DNA of 64,000 nucleotides. Origin: Paraburkholderia sp. IMGN_8 (GTDB lineage Bacteria; Pseudomonadota; Gammaproteobacteria; Burkholderiales; Burkholderiaceae). The position numbers and the translations under genes were made by a program. The stretch's first letter is position 1, and each line of letters begins with the position of its first letter. The stretch spans positions 806,001 to 870,000 of the forward strand of contig NZ_CP150901.1 of NCBI RefSeq assembly GCF_038050405.1, read 5' to 3'. This document shows, one piece after another, positions 56,133 to 64,000 of this stretch. The notes below the pieces were generated by a model. The model made no database searches. It saw only the letters and a list, made by a program, of their open reading frames with translations, and was not told the origin of the DNA.

Positions 56133-56993
56133 TCAGTCTGCGAAGACAGCCTTGATCTCGGCTGCGACCTGGCATTTGTTCTCGTCGAGCACGAAGTGCC
56201 CCGCGTCCAGCCAAACAAGCTTGGCGTCGAGGAGATCTTTGGTATAAGCCCGCGCTCCAGGTTGAATGAAGAACGGGTCGTTTTTTCCCCAAATGATCAA
56301 TGTCTTCGGTTGGTGTTGTCGAAATGCCGCTTGCCAGGTCGGATAGAGGCCGACGTTCGACTGATAATCGTGAAGAAGGTCGATTTGGCAGTCCTGCACG
56401 CCGGGGCGATCGAGCAGCGCCTGGTCGAATACCCAGTTGTCGGGATTCACGGCGTCCGGGTCTTTTGCGCCAACGAGCCATTGAAACTTCGTGCCCTCGG
56501 GGCTGATGAAGTCTCGTGCGGGCTTTTCGGTCTCAGGCGTACGGTTCTCCCACAACGGGAGGAAGACGCTTTTCGGAGCATCGCCCACACCTTCCATATA
56601 GGCGTTGGTGTTCTGAATGATGAAGCCCCTGACCGCGTCGGGACGCTGCGTAAAGAGCCGAAATCCAACCGGTCCGCCGTAGTCATGCATGTAAAGAATG
56701 TACGAATCCAGCTTCAATGCCTCGATAAGGCCCGCAACGTGGTCAGCGAGATTGTCAAAGGTGTATTTGAACTCATCTCGCGAAGGGGCGTCGGAATGAC
56801 CAAGCCCGATGTAGTCTGGCGCTATCAGATGGAATCGATCGGCCAGAGCGGGTATAAGGTCTCGGAACATTTGGCTGCTGCTCGGCAATCCGTGCAACAG
56901 GACAATTGTCGGGAGCTTGGGGTCGCCCGCCTCGCGATAGAAAACCTTGCGTCCGTTGACAGTGGCCGTGCGATGAAACGTACGATTATTCAT
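56133..56993 (-). CDS. Alpha/beta hydrolase with Asp nucleophile (dehalogenase/epoxide hydrolase type)
   Basis: A 286-residue hydrolase. HGLPSSSQMFR holds the oxyanion-hole His-Gly, the nucleophile elbow reads MHDYGGP with Asp as nucleophile (as in haloalkane dehalogenases and epoxide hydrolases, not Ser esterases), GKNDPFF supplies an acid and DAGHFVLDE the catalytic His. Substrate is open. ATG 56993 (MNNRTFH) follows an AGAGGA site. It is divergent from the LysR gene at 57125, which may control it. Confidence 0.86.
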   Translation of the reverse strand: MNNRTFHRTATVNGRKVFYREAGDPKLPTIVLLHGLPSSSQMFRDLIPALADRFHLIAPDYIGLGHSDAPSRDEFKYTFDNLADHVAGLIEALKLDSYILYMHDYGGPVGFRLFTQRPDAVRGFIIQNTNAYMEGVGDAPKSVFLPLWENRTPETEKPARDFISPEGTKFQWLVGAKDPDAVNPDNWVFDQALLDRPGVQDCQIDLLHDYQSNVGLYPTWQAAFRQHQPKTLIIWGKNDPFFIQPGARAYTKDLLDAKLVWLDAGHFVLDENKCQVAAEIKAVFAD

Positions 56994-57020
56994 TTGTCGA
57001 GTCCTCTTCTGAAGCGTCTC

Positions 57021-57035
57021 GGTAGACCACCTACC
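57021..57035. promoter_or_regulatory. GGTAG-N5-CTACC palindrome upstream of the hydrolase
   Basis: GGTAGACCACCTACC lies 28 bp before the hydrolase start in the hydrolase/LysR intergenic region, a place fit for a regulator binding site. Confidence 0.45.
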
Positions 57036-57063
57036 GTTTGACGCGTTGAGGGCATTCTGCGTG

Positions 57064-57099
57064 TTTCCGATTTCGATGAGCAGACGGTAAAATCGGAAA
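57064..57099. promoter_or_regulatory. 10-bp inverted repeat before the LysR gene
   Basis: TTTCCGATTT (57064-57073) and AAATCGGAAA (57090-57099) are exact complements separated by 16 bp, 25 bp before the LysR start. It may be the LysR autoregulatory site. Confidence 0.5.
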
Positions 57100-57124
57100 G
57101 CGCCCTCTCGTTTATTGGAAGACC

Positions 57125-58030
57125 GTGGATCGATTCGACGCGATGTCACTGCTCATTGCCGCCGTGGAAAGTGGCAGCTTGTCGAAAGCCAGTCGTCGGC
57201 TTGGGCTCCCGTTGGCGACCGTAAGCCGCAGGATGGCCGACCTGGAGGCTCATCTGAAGGCCACTTTGCTCGTGCGTTCTTCTCGCGGCCTCGAACTGAC
57301 GCCAGCGGGCCGGTCATACCTGACCGCAGCTAAATCGATCCTTGAACAGGTCATTGAGGCAGAACGCGCTGCTGCAGGGGAATACCTGGAACCCAAGGGA
57401 GATCTGGTCGTGACTGGACCCAACATGTTTGGGCGGATGCACGTGCTTCCTGTCGTCACGAGTTTTCTCGCCGCATACCCGGATGTGTCGGTCGGCCTTA
57501 TGCTAACGGACAAGGTTACGCATTTTCTGGACGATCAAATCGACGTAGCACTACGAATCGGTGATCTTCCTGACAGCGAACTGGTTGCAGTCCGATTAGG
57601 GGCTGTGCGACGCGTTATCTGTGCAAGCCCCTGGTATCTTTCCACGCGGGGAACACCCGCTACTCCAGACGAGCTTCCTGAGCACAGCGTTGTCTCCTTC
57701 GAAAGTGTGTCCTCGACGAGCAACTGGAAATTTTGGTCGGACGGATCAGATTTTGATGTGCCGTTCCGCTCGAGACTAAGCGTGAACACGATTGAAGCCG
57801 CGATTGATGCGGGGCTTGCCGGGTCGGGCTTGATTCGCACCATGTCCTACCAGATTGCAGAACACGTCCGTCGAGGCGACCTGCAGATTGTGTTGAGTGA
57901 ATTTGAACCGCCAGTTCGCCCGGTCCATCTGGTTTACGACAAAAAAAATCGGCTGCCTCTCAAGTTACGGGCTTTCATCGACTTCGTAGTGCCTCGATTA
58001 CGCGAGCGCATTGCTGACGCCGCTCTCTAG
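57125..58030 (+). CDS. LysR-family regulator
   Basis: A 301-residue LysR protein. The helix-turn-helix is SLSKASRRLGLPLATVSRRMADLEAHL (about residues 18-44), followed by the usual effector domain. It starts with GTG at 57125. It is related in pattern to the LysR at 54502 (both carry GPNMFGRMHV/APVLFGRMHV). Divergent position suggests control of the hydrolase at 56133. Confidence 0.9.
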   Translation: MDRFDAMSLLIAAVESGSLSKASRRLGLPLATVSRRMADLEAHLKATLLVRSSRGLELTPAGRSYLTAAKSILEQVIEAERAAAGEYLEPKGDLVVTGPNMFGRMHVLPVVTSFLAAYPDVSVGLMLTDKVTHFLDDQIDVALRIGDLPDSELVAVRLGAVRRVICASPWYLSTRGTPATPDELPEHSVVSFESVSSTSNWKFWSDGSDFDVPFRSRLSVNTIEAAIDAGLAGSGLIRTMSYQIAEHVRRGDLQIVLSEFEPPVRPVHLVYDKKNRLPLKLRAFIDFVVPRLRERIADAAL

Positions 58031-58468
58031 CACCGACGCTTTCTGCCTATCAGTGTCGCTTTTGCTGTCCGAAGATCGCGCGACCTATTACGTTCGACAA
58101 CTACACGGATCGAGCGCTATTGCCGACACCCCCGACGGAGCCGGTGTTGACGGGCCGAGGGGCGCCGAGATTTAGCGGGATCGAGTCAGTTCGCGGTTGC
58201 TGATCTGATCATCAGGGGTTGTCGGGACGACCGCTTCTGAGCGGCCCATCTGTCTCTTTTGGGTCCAAACCCGGCCCTTGGTTGTCCATCGCGCCGTCGT
58301 TCGATGGGTTGCTTCAGGCGTGGGGCATTGCTCGTACACCGCCGCGATTGGAAGCCCGCACATCGTGCAAATTGGAACTGAGCGATTAATGCCTGGAAAA
58401 GCTTCAACTGCCGTCGGCAAACGACATCGATCTTCCGGATCTTGGCTAGTGCCCGCGGGCTCTGATCG
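58031..58468. other. 438-bp stretch without a confident gene
   Basis: A minus-strand frame at 58172-58420 contains CTMCGLP and YEQCP, like a small zinc ribbon, but its only start is TTG without a good ribosome site, so it is not called. Nothing else was recognised. Confidence 0.45.
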
Positions 58469-58978
58469 TCAGTGTTTGCGCCCGGCAACAGCATCGCTGA
58501 CAACTTTCCCGCTCGTCTTACGTGTTTTATCCGGAATGCGTGGCGCCTCGTCACCGGCGAACCACGATAGATGCGTGCGCATGTGTGCTGCGTACGCCCT
58601 CCATCCCATATCGTTGCCGGCAAAAAGCTCCCGGCGCATCGCAGCAGCAAATTCAGCGCGGCACGGCTTCGTCCTGTCAAGCTCCGAACGCCACGATGCG
58701 AAGGCTTGATTCACACCGTGAATGAAGTCTCCAAACGACATCTCCTGATCGACAAAGTCCATCAGGTCGCGGGCGAACTCCCTGCTCCTTTGCAGTTCTG
58801 CCATGCGAACACCCAGCTTCCCGTCGTGCGGGAATTGTTGGGCGATCTCGCGAATCGTGTCCAAGCCGTGCTCGCTGAGAAATAGCCGATCCTGATTGCT
58901 CATGCGTGGATCGACAGAAGTGAATCGAGCTGTCAAATCCAGAAAGATGGCTTTGAGTCTGCGGAAAACGATAGTCAT
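58469..58978 (-). CDS. Hypothetical protein, unknown function
   Basis: A frame of about 169 residues from ATG 58978 (MTIVFRRLKAIF) with protein-like composition and mixed helices (LFLSEHGLDTIREIAQQF, ARDLMDFVDQEMSFGDFIHG). No family, signal or membrane segment was recognised. A GAGG site lies rather far upstream, so the start is uncertain; the frame is open to 59134. It is convergent with nothing clear and lies before the imuA remnant. Confidence 0.5.
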   Translation of the reverse strand: MTIVFRRLKAIFLDLTARFTSVDPRMSNQDRLFLSEHGLDTIREIAQQFPHDGKLGVRMAELQRSREFARDLMDFVDQEMSFGDFIHGVNQAFASWRSELDRTKPCRAEFAAAMRRELFAGNDMGWRAYAAHMRTHLSWFAGDEAPRIPDKTRKTSGKVVSDAVAGRKH

Positions 58979-59430
58979 GCAAACAAAATCCTCGCGAGTA
59001 CTTGAGGCAGTTAACGGCCCGGCCTCGCGAAAATTGACGGTCCAAAAGTCTTCGAGCGGAAAGCTCCCCGTAACAGTCACGCGTCCGCTATCTGCTCCCC
59101 CTGACGTGCGCTTGGGAAGCACCGCGCCGGCCACCTAGTCTTCCAAATCCGGCGGTTCATTCCTGAAATTATCGAATGCAACTAACCGTCTGATTCTCCC
59201 AACACCACAGTACCCGCCCGTCCCGGGCGGAAAACCGGCGCCGGCAGCAGCGGGGGCCGGCATCTCTGTATCTAGCGGCCGTAGTGGCCGAGCCGGTTGT
59301 GAAAGGTGATCTTGCGCCCGTGGAACGGCTCGCCAGGAATCGCCCGGTCGTAGTCTCCAGACCTCCTTTTACATTTTTCCAGGATAAGCGCTACGCTAGA
59401 TACTGTATATTCATACAGTGTTATTGCCCC
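58979..59430. other. 452-bp stretch up to the imuA remnant
   Basis: It contains the LexA box at 59403-59418. A minus-strand frame ending at 59272 (GEPFHGRKITFHNRLGHYGR) has a strong AAAGGAGG but no start codon behind it. No gene is called. Confidence 0.5.
59403..59418. promoter_or_regulatory. LexA (SOS) box
   Basis: CTGTATATTCATACAG is a perfect CTGT-N8-ACAG site, 12 bp before the imuA start. imuA-imuB-dnaE2 cassettes are typically LexA-controlled, so both site and gene support each other. Confidence 0.85.
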
Positions 59431-59755
59431 ATGAGCGCCTTGCCGCGTCACCCCGAAGACATCCACCCCGCGCTGTGGCGAGCTTCGCAGCTGGCCGCCG
59501 GCTTCGATCGCGTGGTGTCGTGCGGCCATGCCGCGCTGGCCGCCGAACTGCCGGGCGGCGGCTGGCCCGCGGGCGCGCTCACCGAACTGCTCACACCGCA
59601 GCCGGGCTGCGGTGAACTGCGTCTGCTGCGGCCCGCACTGGCGACCGTCGGATCCCGCCCCCTGCTCCTGCTGCAGGCGCCGCACCGGCTGCAACCGGCC
59701 GGTCTGAAGTGGCTGGGCATTCCCGCAGCGCAGGCCTGCGCGCTGCATGTGTTGG
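59431..59755 (+). pseudogene. imuA: imuA remnant (translesion synthesis accessory protein)
   Basis: From ATG 59431 the frame begins MSALPRHPEDIHPALWRAS and continues with the ImuA-type LPGGGWPAGALTELL and GELRLLRPAL and LLLQAPHRLQPAGLKWLGI. The match stops at about residue 100, just before the end of a mobile element at 59756; intact ImuA is about 2.5 times longer. imuB and dnaE2 are not in the window. The LexA box in front is intact, so a short fragment may still be SOS-induced. Confidence 0.82.
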
Positions 59756-60382
59756 TGTTCACAATTGCCGCTAGCCGTGTCAATGATTCTGCTAGCGCGG
59801 AATGGGGCATAAAACGCCGTATATGCAGGGCCAGGAGGCGAAAAGATATGCATCCCACGGTGTTGTAGCGATACAACGTCCGAGAGCCACCTTGTCCACT
59901 AACGTTGCTAGCGTGGGTTTCGTGTTCTTTAATGCTGCTAGCGCGTCCTTCCTGCACATTGGTGAGACATGGCTTCCTTGGAAGAAATTGAAACTCGGGC
60001 AGCGAAGATAGCGTCGGTGCTGAGACCGCTAGGGAAGGGAGCGCTTTCCCGAGACCAGGCAAAACGCGCAGCACAATTGCTCGACGTCCACTGGGCAACC
60101 GTCTATCGCTTCAGATGTCTCGTGCTCAACGAAGTCGACGTTTCGGCACCACGGTGGAAGAGGGAATGGCTCGATCCGGCAGCTGAATACTGCGGAGCGC
60201 ACCATATTCTGCTGGAGACGGTCCCGGCCTCGGTCTTTCGCAAAGCTGCCAACTTCGGTGCAGCGCTTCGGGCGATATCGCGCTATCGAACTCCTCGGTT
60301 TCCACGAAACGGACGGCTACGCTAGCAGCGTTACTGAACTTGCTAGCGCTCCTGTGAACACGGCTAGCATCAATTGTGAACG
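59756..60382. mobile_element. Small decayed Tn7/Tn5053-like element
   Basis: Ends form an inverted repeat: 59757-59781 and 60357-60381 agree at 22 of 25 positions (starting GTTCACAATTG, then GCTAGCCGTGT). Several GCTAGCG-containing sub-repeats lie inside both ends (about 59788, 59904, 59932, 60317 and 60338), like the multiple transposase sites of Tn7- and Tn5053-type elements. Inside is only a transposase fragment. No target duplication was seen. The left side abuts imuA and the right side mhpA, so deletion accompanied or followed insertion. Confidence 0.7.
59969..60325 (+). pseudogene. Transposase N-terminal fragment
   Basis: The frame reads MASLEEIETRAAKIASVL with SRDQAKRAAQLLDVHWATVYRF, a helix-turn-helix like the N-terminus of TniA/Mu-type DDE transposases. 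Only about 60 residues look real; the rest, and the DDE catalytic core, are missing. It may still bind the element ends. Confidence 0.6.
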
Positions 60383-61358
60383 CCAACACTGGCTTTCGAC
60401 GAATGGTGGGTGGTGGTCGACGCAAATCTGCATAGCGACATCGAGCTTCCCGAGCGTTGCGTGCAGTATTGCCGTCCGTCGCGACCCGGCACGTATATCG
60501 TTGGTCCGGACCGCCTGCGGCGGTGGGAAATCAAGGTCATGCCCGGTGAAGAACCAGAGGCGTTCAACGATCCTGAACACGTCAACCGCGTGCTCTCGAC
60601 CTTTGTCGATACCAGCGCAATCGAGGTGAAGCGCGTTGCGATCTATCGCTTTCACGCTGTCGTGGCTGAAACGTGGCGTGACGGCCGCGTCTTCCTGCTC
60701 GGCGACGCAGCGCACCAGATCTTTCGGGTTGATCATCGGCGAACTCGACGAGAAGGCCGCGCTGGAGCGGGATCGCCGGCTCGGCGCCGAACTGGCGGCA
60801 GGGACGGCCACGACGGTTCGCCAGGCATTCATCCCCGACCTCGCGGCGGGCCTGCTGTACAGGGTTGCCGATGGAACACTCCGCACGGGTGCGGGCCAGT
60901 TGTTCCCGCAGCCGTGGGTTCAAGGCGCATCGATCGGGCGTACTAGGCTCGACGATCTCGTGCGAGGCGGCTTTTACGTCGTATGCGTTGACTCGCAGGC
61001 GGCGGAGCAAGCCCGCGCGTGCGTGAGCAGGGTGGCGCATCTGGCCGCAAGCAAGGTGATTTGCATCGGCGGGACGAGCGGCTGTACTGACGGGAGCGAT
61101 GTGCCCGGAATCGTCTATTGCGAGGAAGACTGCGATACGGTGCAACGCTGGTTGGCCGAGCGCAGTGCGCTGGCCGCGGTCGTCAGGCCGGACGGTTTCG
61201 TGTATGGCGGTGCGCGCACGGAGCACGAGCTGGCAGACGTGATCGCATCGCTCGGCAATGCCTTGATCGACGGGGCATCGGCGCCGCCGAAATCGACTGT
61301 TGCATCAGGCGGACTGGGTCACGCTGAAGACCGCACCAGCAGCCGCCTGGCAGTCTAG
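60383..61358 (+). pseudogene. mhpA: Broken 3-(3-hydroxyphenyl)propionate hydroxylase
   Basis: The first frame begins inside the gene at LAFDEWWVVVDANL and runs through RPGTYIVGPDRLRRWEIKVMPGE-like sequence to RVFLLGDAAHQ, the FAD/ribityl motif. There, at about 60719-60726, the reading frame changes and a stretch that should follow (about 100 residues or more) is missing. The second frame continues with IIGELDEKAALERDRRLGAE and FIPDLAAGLLYR to the normal C-terminus at 61358. The 5' end is cut by the mobile element. So it has three lesions. Confidence 0.78.
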
Positions 61359-61755
61359 GAAAACGGAACGTATGCGCCTCCAGGGTGTAGAAGGCGCGGC
61401 AATAGACCTCGTTTTCCTAAGTGATCGATGTCGCCGCGCTCGCGAATTTTGAACCGCTGACACGGGAGCATCAGCAGAGGATGGCGAGATAAATCGATAA
61501 ATTTGGGGAGAGACAGATGTACGATCTGATGAAATGGGCGGATGAACTAAGCCGGGGGCGCGCGCGACGACAAGCATCCCGGCGCTACATTCAATCATCT
61601 ACATCGCCCAAGGGGTGGTCAGGTTGAACGGCACAGCCGGTGGCGCCAAATTGAATTTTCCGTCACCCACCGTGGACAGCATGAGCCGGTACAACGCAAA
61701 GGAAACGAAGTGAGATGCTGTCCAGCGGATACGCCCGTTTGCGACTCACGGTCGC
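61359..61755. other. 397-bp stretch without a gene
   Basis: No gene recognised. Around 61610-61690 the sequence (GGTGGTCAGGTTGAACGG, then AATTTTCCGTCACCC) vaguely recalls the ends of IS21-like elements, but this is too weak to call. Confidence 0.4.
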
Positions 61756-62598
61756 TCAGGCGGCCTGCGTTCCCGCTACATACCCGAGCCGTGCGCTGAT
61801 AGCCTGCGCCTCCTGTCGAACTGCGGTCGCGATCGATCCATCGATAGACGAATCGAATCCTCCCGTCGCGCCCAGCGCCGTGAGCGTTGCACACAGTCGG
61901 CCGTTGAAATCGAAAAGAGGTGCGGCGACTGCGCTGATTCCTTTCAGGTTGGTGTCCTTGACGGTTGCACACTGGACGGCCTGAACGTCACGCCTTAACC
62001 GCCCGATGGGATCGTCGCGGTCGAGTTGCGCGAGCAGATCGGCGGGCGAATGCCGCAACTCTTCTTCCGCTAGTGCGCGAACGCGGGATTCATCGAGCAG
62101 TCCCAGAAAAAGCCGGCCCGTCGCTGACCACAATAGCGACATGACCGACCCGGCGCGCACGTTCACCGTGACAGGCAGCCCCGGCTCCTCGAAGCGCACG
62201 ATCGTCGGCCCCCGATTGCCCATCACGGCAATGAAGCAGGTGACTTCGAGGCTCTCTCTCAGTCGCACCAATGACGGCTCGGCAAGCCGGATCGGGTCGG
62301 AGAGCCGCATGGCGGCGAGGCCGATGGCAAGACACTCCGTTCCCAGCACGTACTGCTGGGTACCCGGCTCCTGCGCCACCAGCGATTCTTCCATCAGGCT
62401 CACCAAATAGCGGTGAACCTTCGCTGGACTCTCGCCGATATGCGATGCCAGCGCGGTGAGCGACGCGCGTCCGCCGATCGCCGCGAGACCCTTGAGTACG
62501 ACCATGGCGGTCGACGCGGACTGGACGCGCTGACGGCGCTCGCGCTCTGGTGCGGCGAATCCTTCCCCGTTCGTTTCAAGTACTCGAGCTTTTTTCAT
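61756..62598 (-). CDS. IclR-family regulator
   Basis: A 280-residue IclR-type regulator: an N-terminal winged helix (ASLTALASHIGESPAKVHRYLVSL, residues about 44-68) and a C-terminal effector domain with GNRGPTIVRFEEPG and an LKGISAVAAPLFD motif. It is divergent from the P450 gene 117 bp away and probably controls it; the effector is likely an aromatic or alkyl substrate of that enzyme. Confidence 0.92.
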   Translation of the reverse strand: MKKARVLETNGEGFAAPERERRQRVQSASTAMVVLKGLAAIGGRASLTALASHIGESPAKVHRYLVSLMEESLVAQEPGTQQYVLGTECLAIGLAAMRLSDPIRLAEPSLVRLRESLEVTCFIAVMGNRGPTIVRFEEPGLPVTVNVRAGSVMSLLWSATGRLFLGLLDESRVRALAEEELRHSPADLLAQLDRDDPIGRLRRDVQAVQCATVKDTNLKGISAVAAPLFDFNGRLCATLTALGATGGFDSSIDGSIATAVRQEAQAISARLGYVAGTQAA

Positions 62599-62715
62599 GC
62601 GTCCATTCTAGCGGGTGGCCAGCGCCGTCCGTCAGCGCCAACGCGTTTACCCTGGTAGTGAATTACGCATAGCGTACTATAGTTACGCAAATGGATGCGC
62701 AGCGAGGAGACATGG

Positions 62716-64000
62716 ATGAGCGACGTCATTAACCCGGATCGCGCTTCGGCGTGCCCCTTCCACAACAGCGCGGGCGGCAGTATTCCGGCGACGCCAACGG
62801 GTTGCCCGGTCAGCCGCCGCGCCGCGGAATTCGATCCGTTCGAAGACGGCTATCAGCAGGACCCGCCGGAATACGTGCGCTGGGCGCGCGAACAGGAGCC
62901 GGTTTTCTACAGTCCGAAACTCGGCTATTGGGTCGTGACGCGATACGAGGACATCAAGGCGATCTTTCGCGACAACCTCACGTTCAGCCCGTCAATCGCC
63001 CTCGAGAAAATCACGCCGACGGGACCCGAGGCGAACGAGGTGCTGGCGTCATACGGCTATGCAATGAACCGCACGCTTGTGAACGAAGATGAGCCGGCAC
63101 ATATGCCTCGGCGTCGTGCGCTGATGGACCCGTTCACGCCGGAGGCGCTCAAGCATCACGAACCGATGGTGCGCCATCTCGCGCGCGAATATGTCGACCG
63201 GTTCATTGACGACGGCAAAGCCGACCTGGTCGATCAGATGCTGTGGGAGGTTCCGCTTACCGTTGCGCTGCATTTCCTCGGCGTGCCGGAAGAAGACATG
63301 GACACGTTGCGCAAGTACTCGATCGCGCATACGGTCAATACCTGGGGACGACCGAAGCCTGAAGAACAGGTCGAAGTCGCGCACGCGGTCGGCAAGTTCT
63401 GGCAGTTTGCCGGCAAGGTGCTGCACAAGATGCGTCAGGATCCGGATGGTCCAGGCTGGATGCAGTACGGCATTCGCAAGCAGAAGGAACTGCCCGATGT
63501 CGTCACCGATTCGTATCTGCATTCAATGATGATGGCCGGCATCGTGGCGGCGCACGAAACCACCGCGAACGCCACTGCGAACGCGATGAAGCTGCTGCTT
63601 CAGCATCCGCAAGCGTGGCGCGACATCTGCGAGGACCCGAGCCTGATACCGAATGCGGTCGAGGAGTGCTTGCGGCACAACGGCTCGGTCGCCGCGTGGC
63701 GGCGTCTGGCGACCCGAGACGTCACCGTCGGCGGCATCGACATTCCGGCGGGATCGAAGCTGCTGATCGTGACGTCGTCCGCGAATCACGACGAACGTCA
63801 GTTCGCCGACGCCGATCTTTTCGACATCCGCCGCGAGAACGCGAGCGACCAACTGACGTTCGGCTATGGTTCGCACCAGTGCATGGGCAAGAATCTCGCG
63901 CGCATGGAGATGCAGATTTTCCTGGAAGAGTTCACGCGCCGCTTGCCGCACATGCGCCTTGCCGAACAGCGCTTCACGTATGTGCCCAACACGTCGTTTC
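62716..64000 (+). CDS. Cytochrome P450, CYP116B-like, cut by the window end
   Basis: 428 codons are visible from ATG 62716, which follows GAGGAGACATGG. Haem-binding FGYGSHQCMGKNLARME (Cys ligand), ExxR in EECLRHN, and the I-helix AAHETTANATANA are present. The opening (CPFHNS, TGCPVSRRAAEFDPFEDGYQ) and LTFSPSIALEKITPT resemble self-sufficient CYP116B enzymes such as P450RhF, in which a reductase with FMN and 2Fe-2S domains follows the haem domain. That part would lie beyond 64000, so the fusion is inferred, not seen. Confidence 0.85.
   Translation, partial: MSDVINPDRASACPFHNSAGGSIPATPTGCPVSRRAAEFDPFEDGYQQDPPEYVRWAREQEPVFYSPKLGYWVVTRYEDIKAIFRDNLTFSPSIALEKITPTGPEANEVLASYGYAMNRTLVNEDEPAHMPRRRALMDPFTPEALKHHEPMVRHLAREYVDRFIDDGKADLVDQMLWEVPLTVALHFLGVPEEDMDTLRKYSIAHTVNTWGRPKPEEQVEVAHAVGKFWQFAGKVLHKMRQDPDGPGWMQYGIRKQKELPDVVTDSYLHSMMMAGIVAAHETTANATANAMKLLLQHPQAWRDICEDPSLIPNAVEECLRHNGSVAAWRRLATRDVTVGGIDIPAGSKLLIVTSSANHDERQFADADLFDIRRENASDQLTFGYGSHQCMGKNLARMEMQIFLEEFTRRLPHMRLAEQRFTYVPNTSF

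Noticed and set aside
58172..58420. Possible small zinc-ribbon protein on the minus strand
   Set aside because: Only a TTG start with no ribosome site, and no homologue recognised.
59272..59400. Minus-strand peptide ending GKITFHNRLGHYGR-like sequence before imuA
   Set aside because: A strong ribosome site is present but no start codon follows in frame.
61610..61690. IS21-like element end
   Set aside because: Resemblance is weak and no transposase or helper gene remains.

Overview
The window is high-GC DNA with the gene repertoire of a Burkholderiaceae bacterium, most likely Paraburkholderia or a close relative. The evidence is an N-type ATPase operon, an arcDABC cluster, class I polyhydroxyalkanoate (PHA) genes, many universal stress proteins (USPs), and a right-edge P450 of the CYP116B type. 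No rRNA, tRNA or CRISPR array was seen. The mix of accessory catabolic genes and recombinase debris suggests a chromid or genomic island, but that is inference.

Region 1 (about 1-31 kb) reads as a low-oxygen survival island. It opens with a CHASE-domain sensor cut by the window edge, then four USP genes. Next comes a long leftward cluster, arcD-arcA-arcB-arcC-phaC-(MaoC/Pta)-ackA-fabI: arginine fermentation, PHA synthesis, acetyl-phosphate to acetate, and enoyl-ACP reduction. Rightward lie a lipoprotein and the complete N-ATPase operon atpDCQRBEFAG. These are followed by oleate hydratase, a K+ channel, a ribosome hibernation-like protein with a USP, phasin and phaB, a Zn alcohol dehydrogenase, Hsp20, BON-domain and CBS-domain proteins. 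FNR/ANR-type boxes (TTGAT-N4-ATCAA or close) stand before most of these units, and in most cases a -10-like hexamer lies about 31 bp from the box centre, as in class II FNR promoters. The layout resembles the low-oxygen-activated (lxa) locus known in Burkholderia cenocepacia, here joined to arc and N-ATPase genes. The logic would be: make ATP from arginine and acetyl phosphate, dump reductant into PHA and alcohol, use ATP to hold the membrane gradient, and put ribosomes and proteins into standby.

Region 2 (31-43.7 kb) continues the theme in pieces: a frameshifted USP, a tiny cysteine-rich protein, an MtrA-like (methanogen corrinoid methyltransferase subunit A-like) protein with cysteine motifs, an alcohol dehydrogenase, a SulP transporter, two hemerythrin-domain proteins, a di-haem cytochrome c, and a nitroreductase-like/DUF/bactofilin-like cluster. 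FNR-like boxes continue to 43.66 kb. Recombinase fragments are scattered between.

Region 3 (43.7-64 kb) is a patchwork: an intact tyrosine recombinase beside a perfect 27-bp inverted repeat, an orphan MbcA/ParS-type antitoxin, a MerR-TPR protein, an amidase with a divergent TetR gene and paired operators, an acyl-CoA ligase, AhpD-like and SnoaL-like proteins, MarR and LysR regulators, and an alpha/beta hydrolase. It then holds an imuA remnant with an intact LexA box, joined through a small decayed Tn7/Tn5053-like element to a broken mhpA. The window ends with an IclR regulator and the P450. No FNR-like boxes were noticed in this third part.
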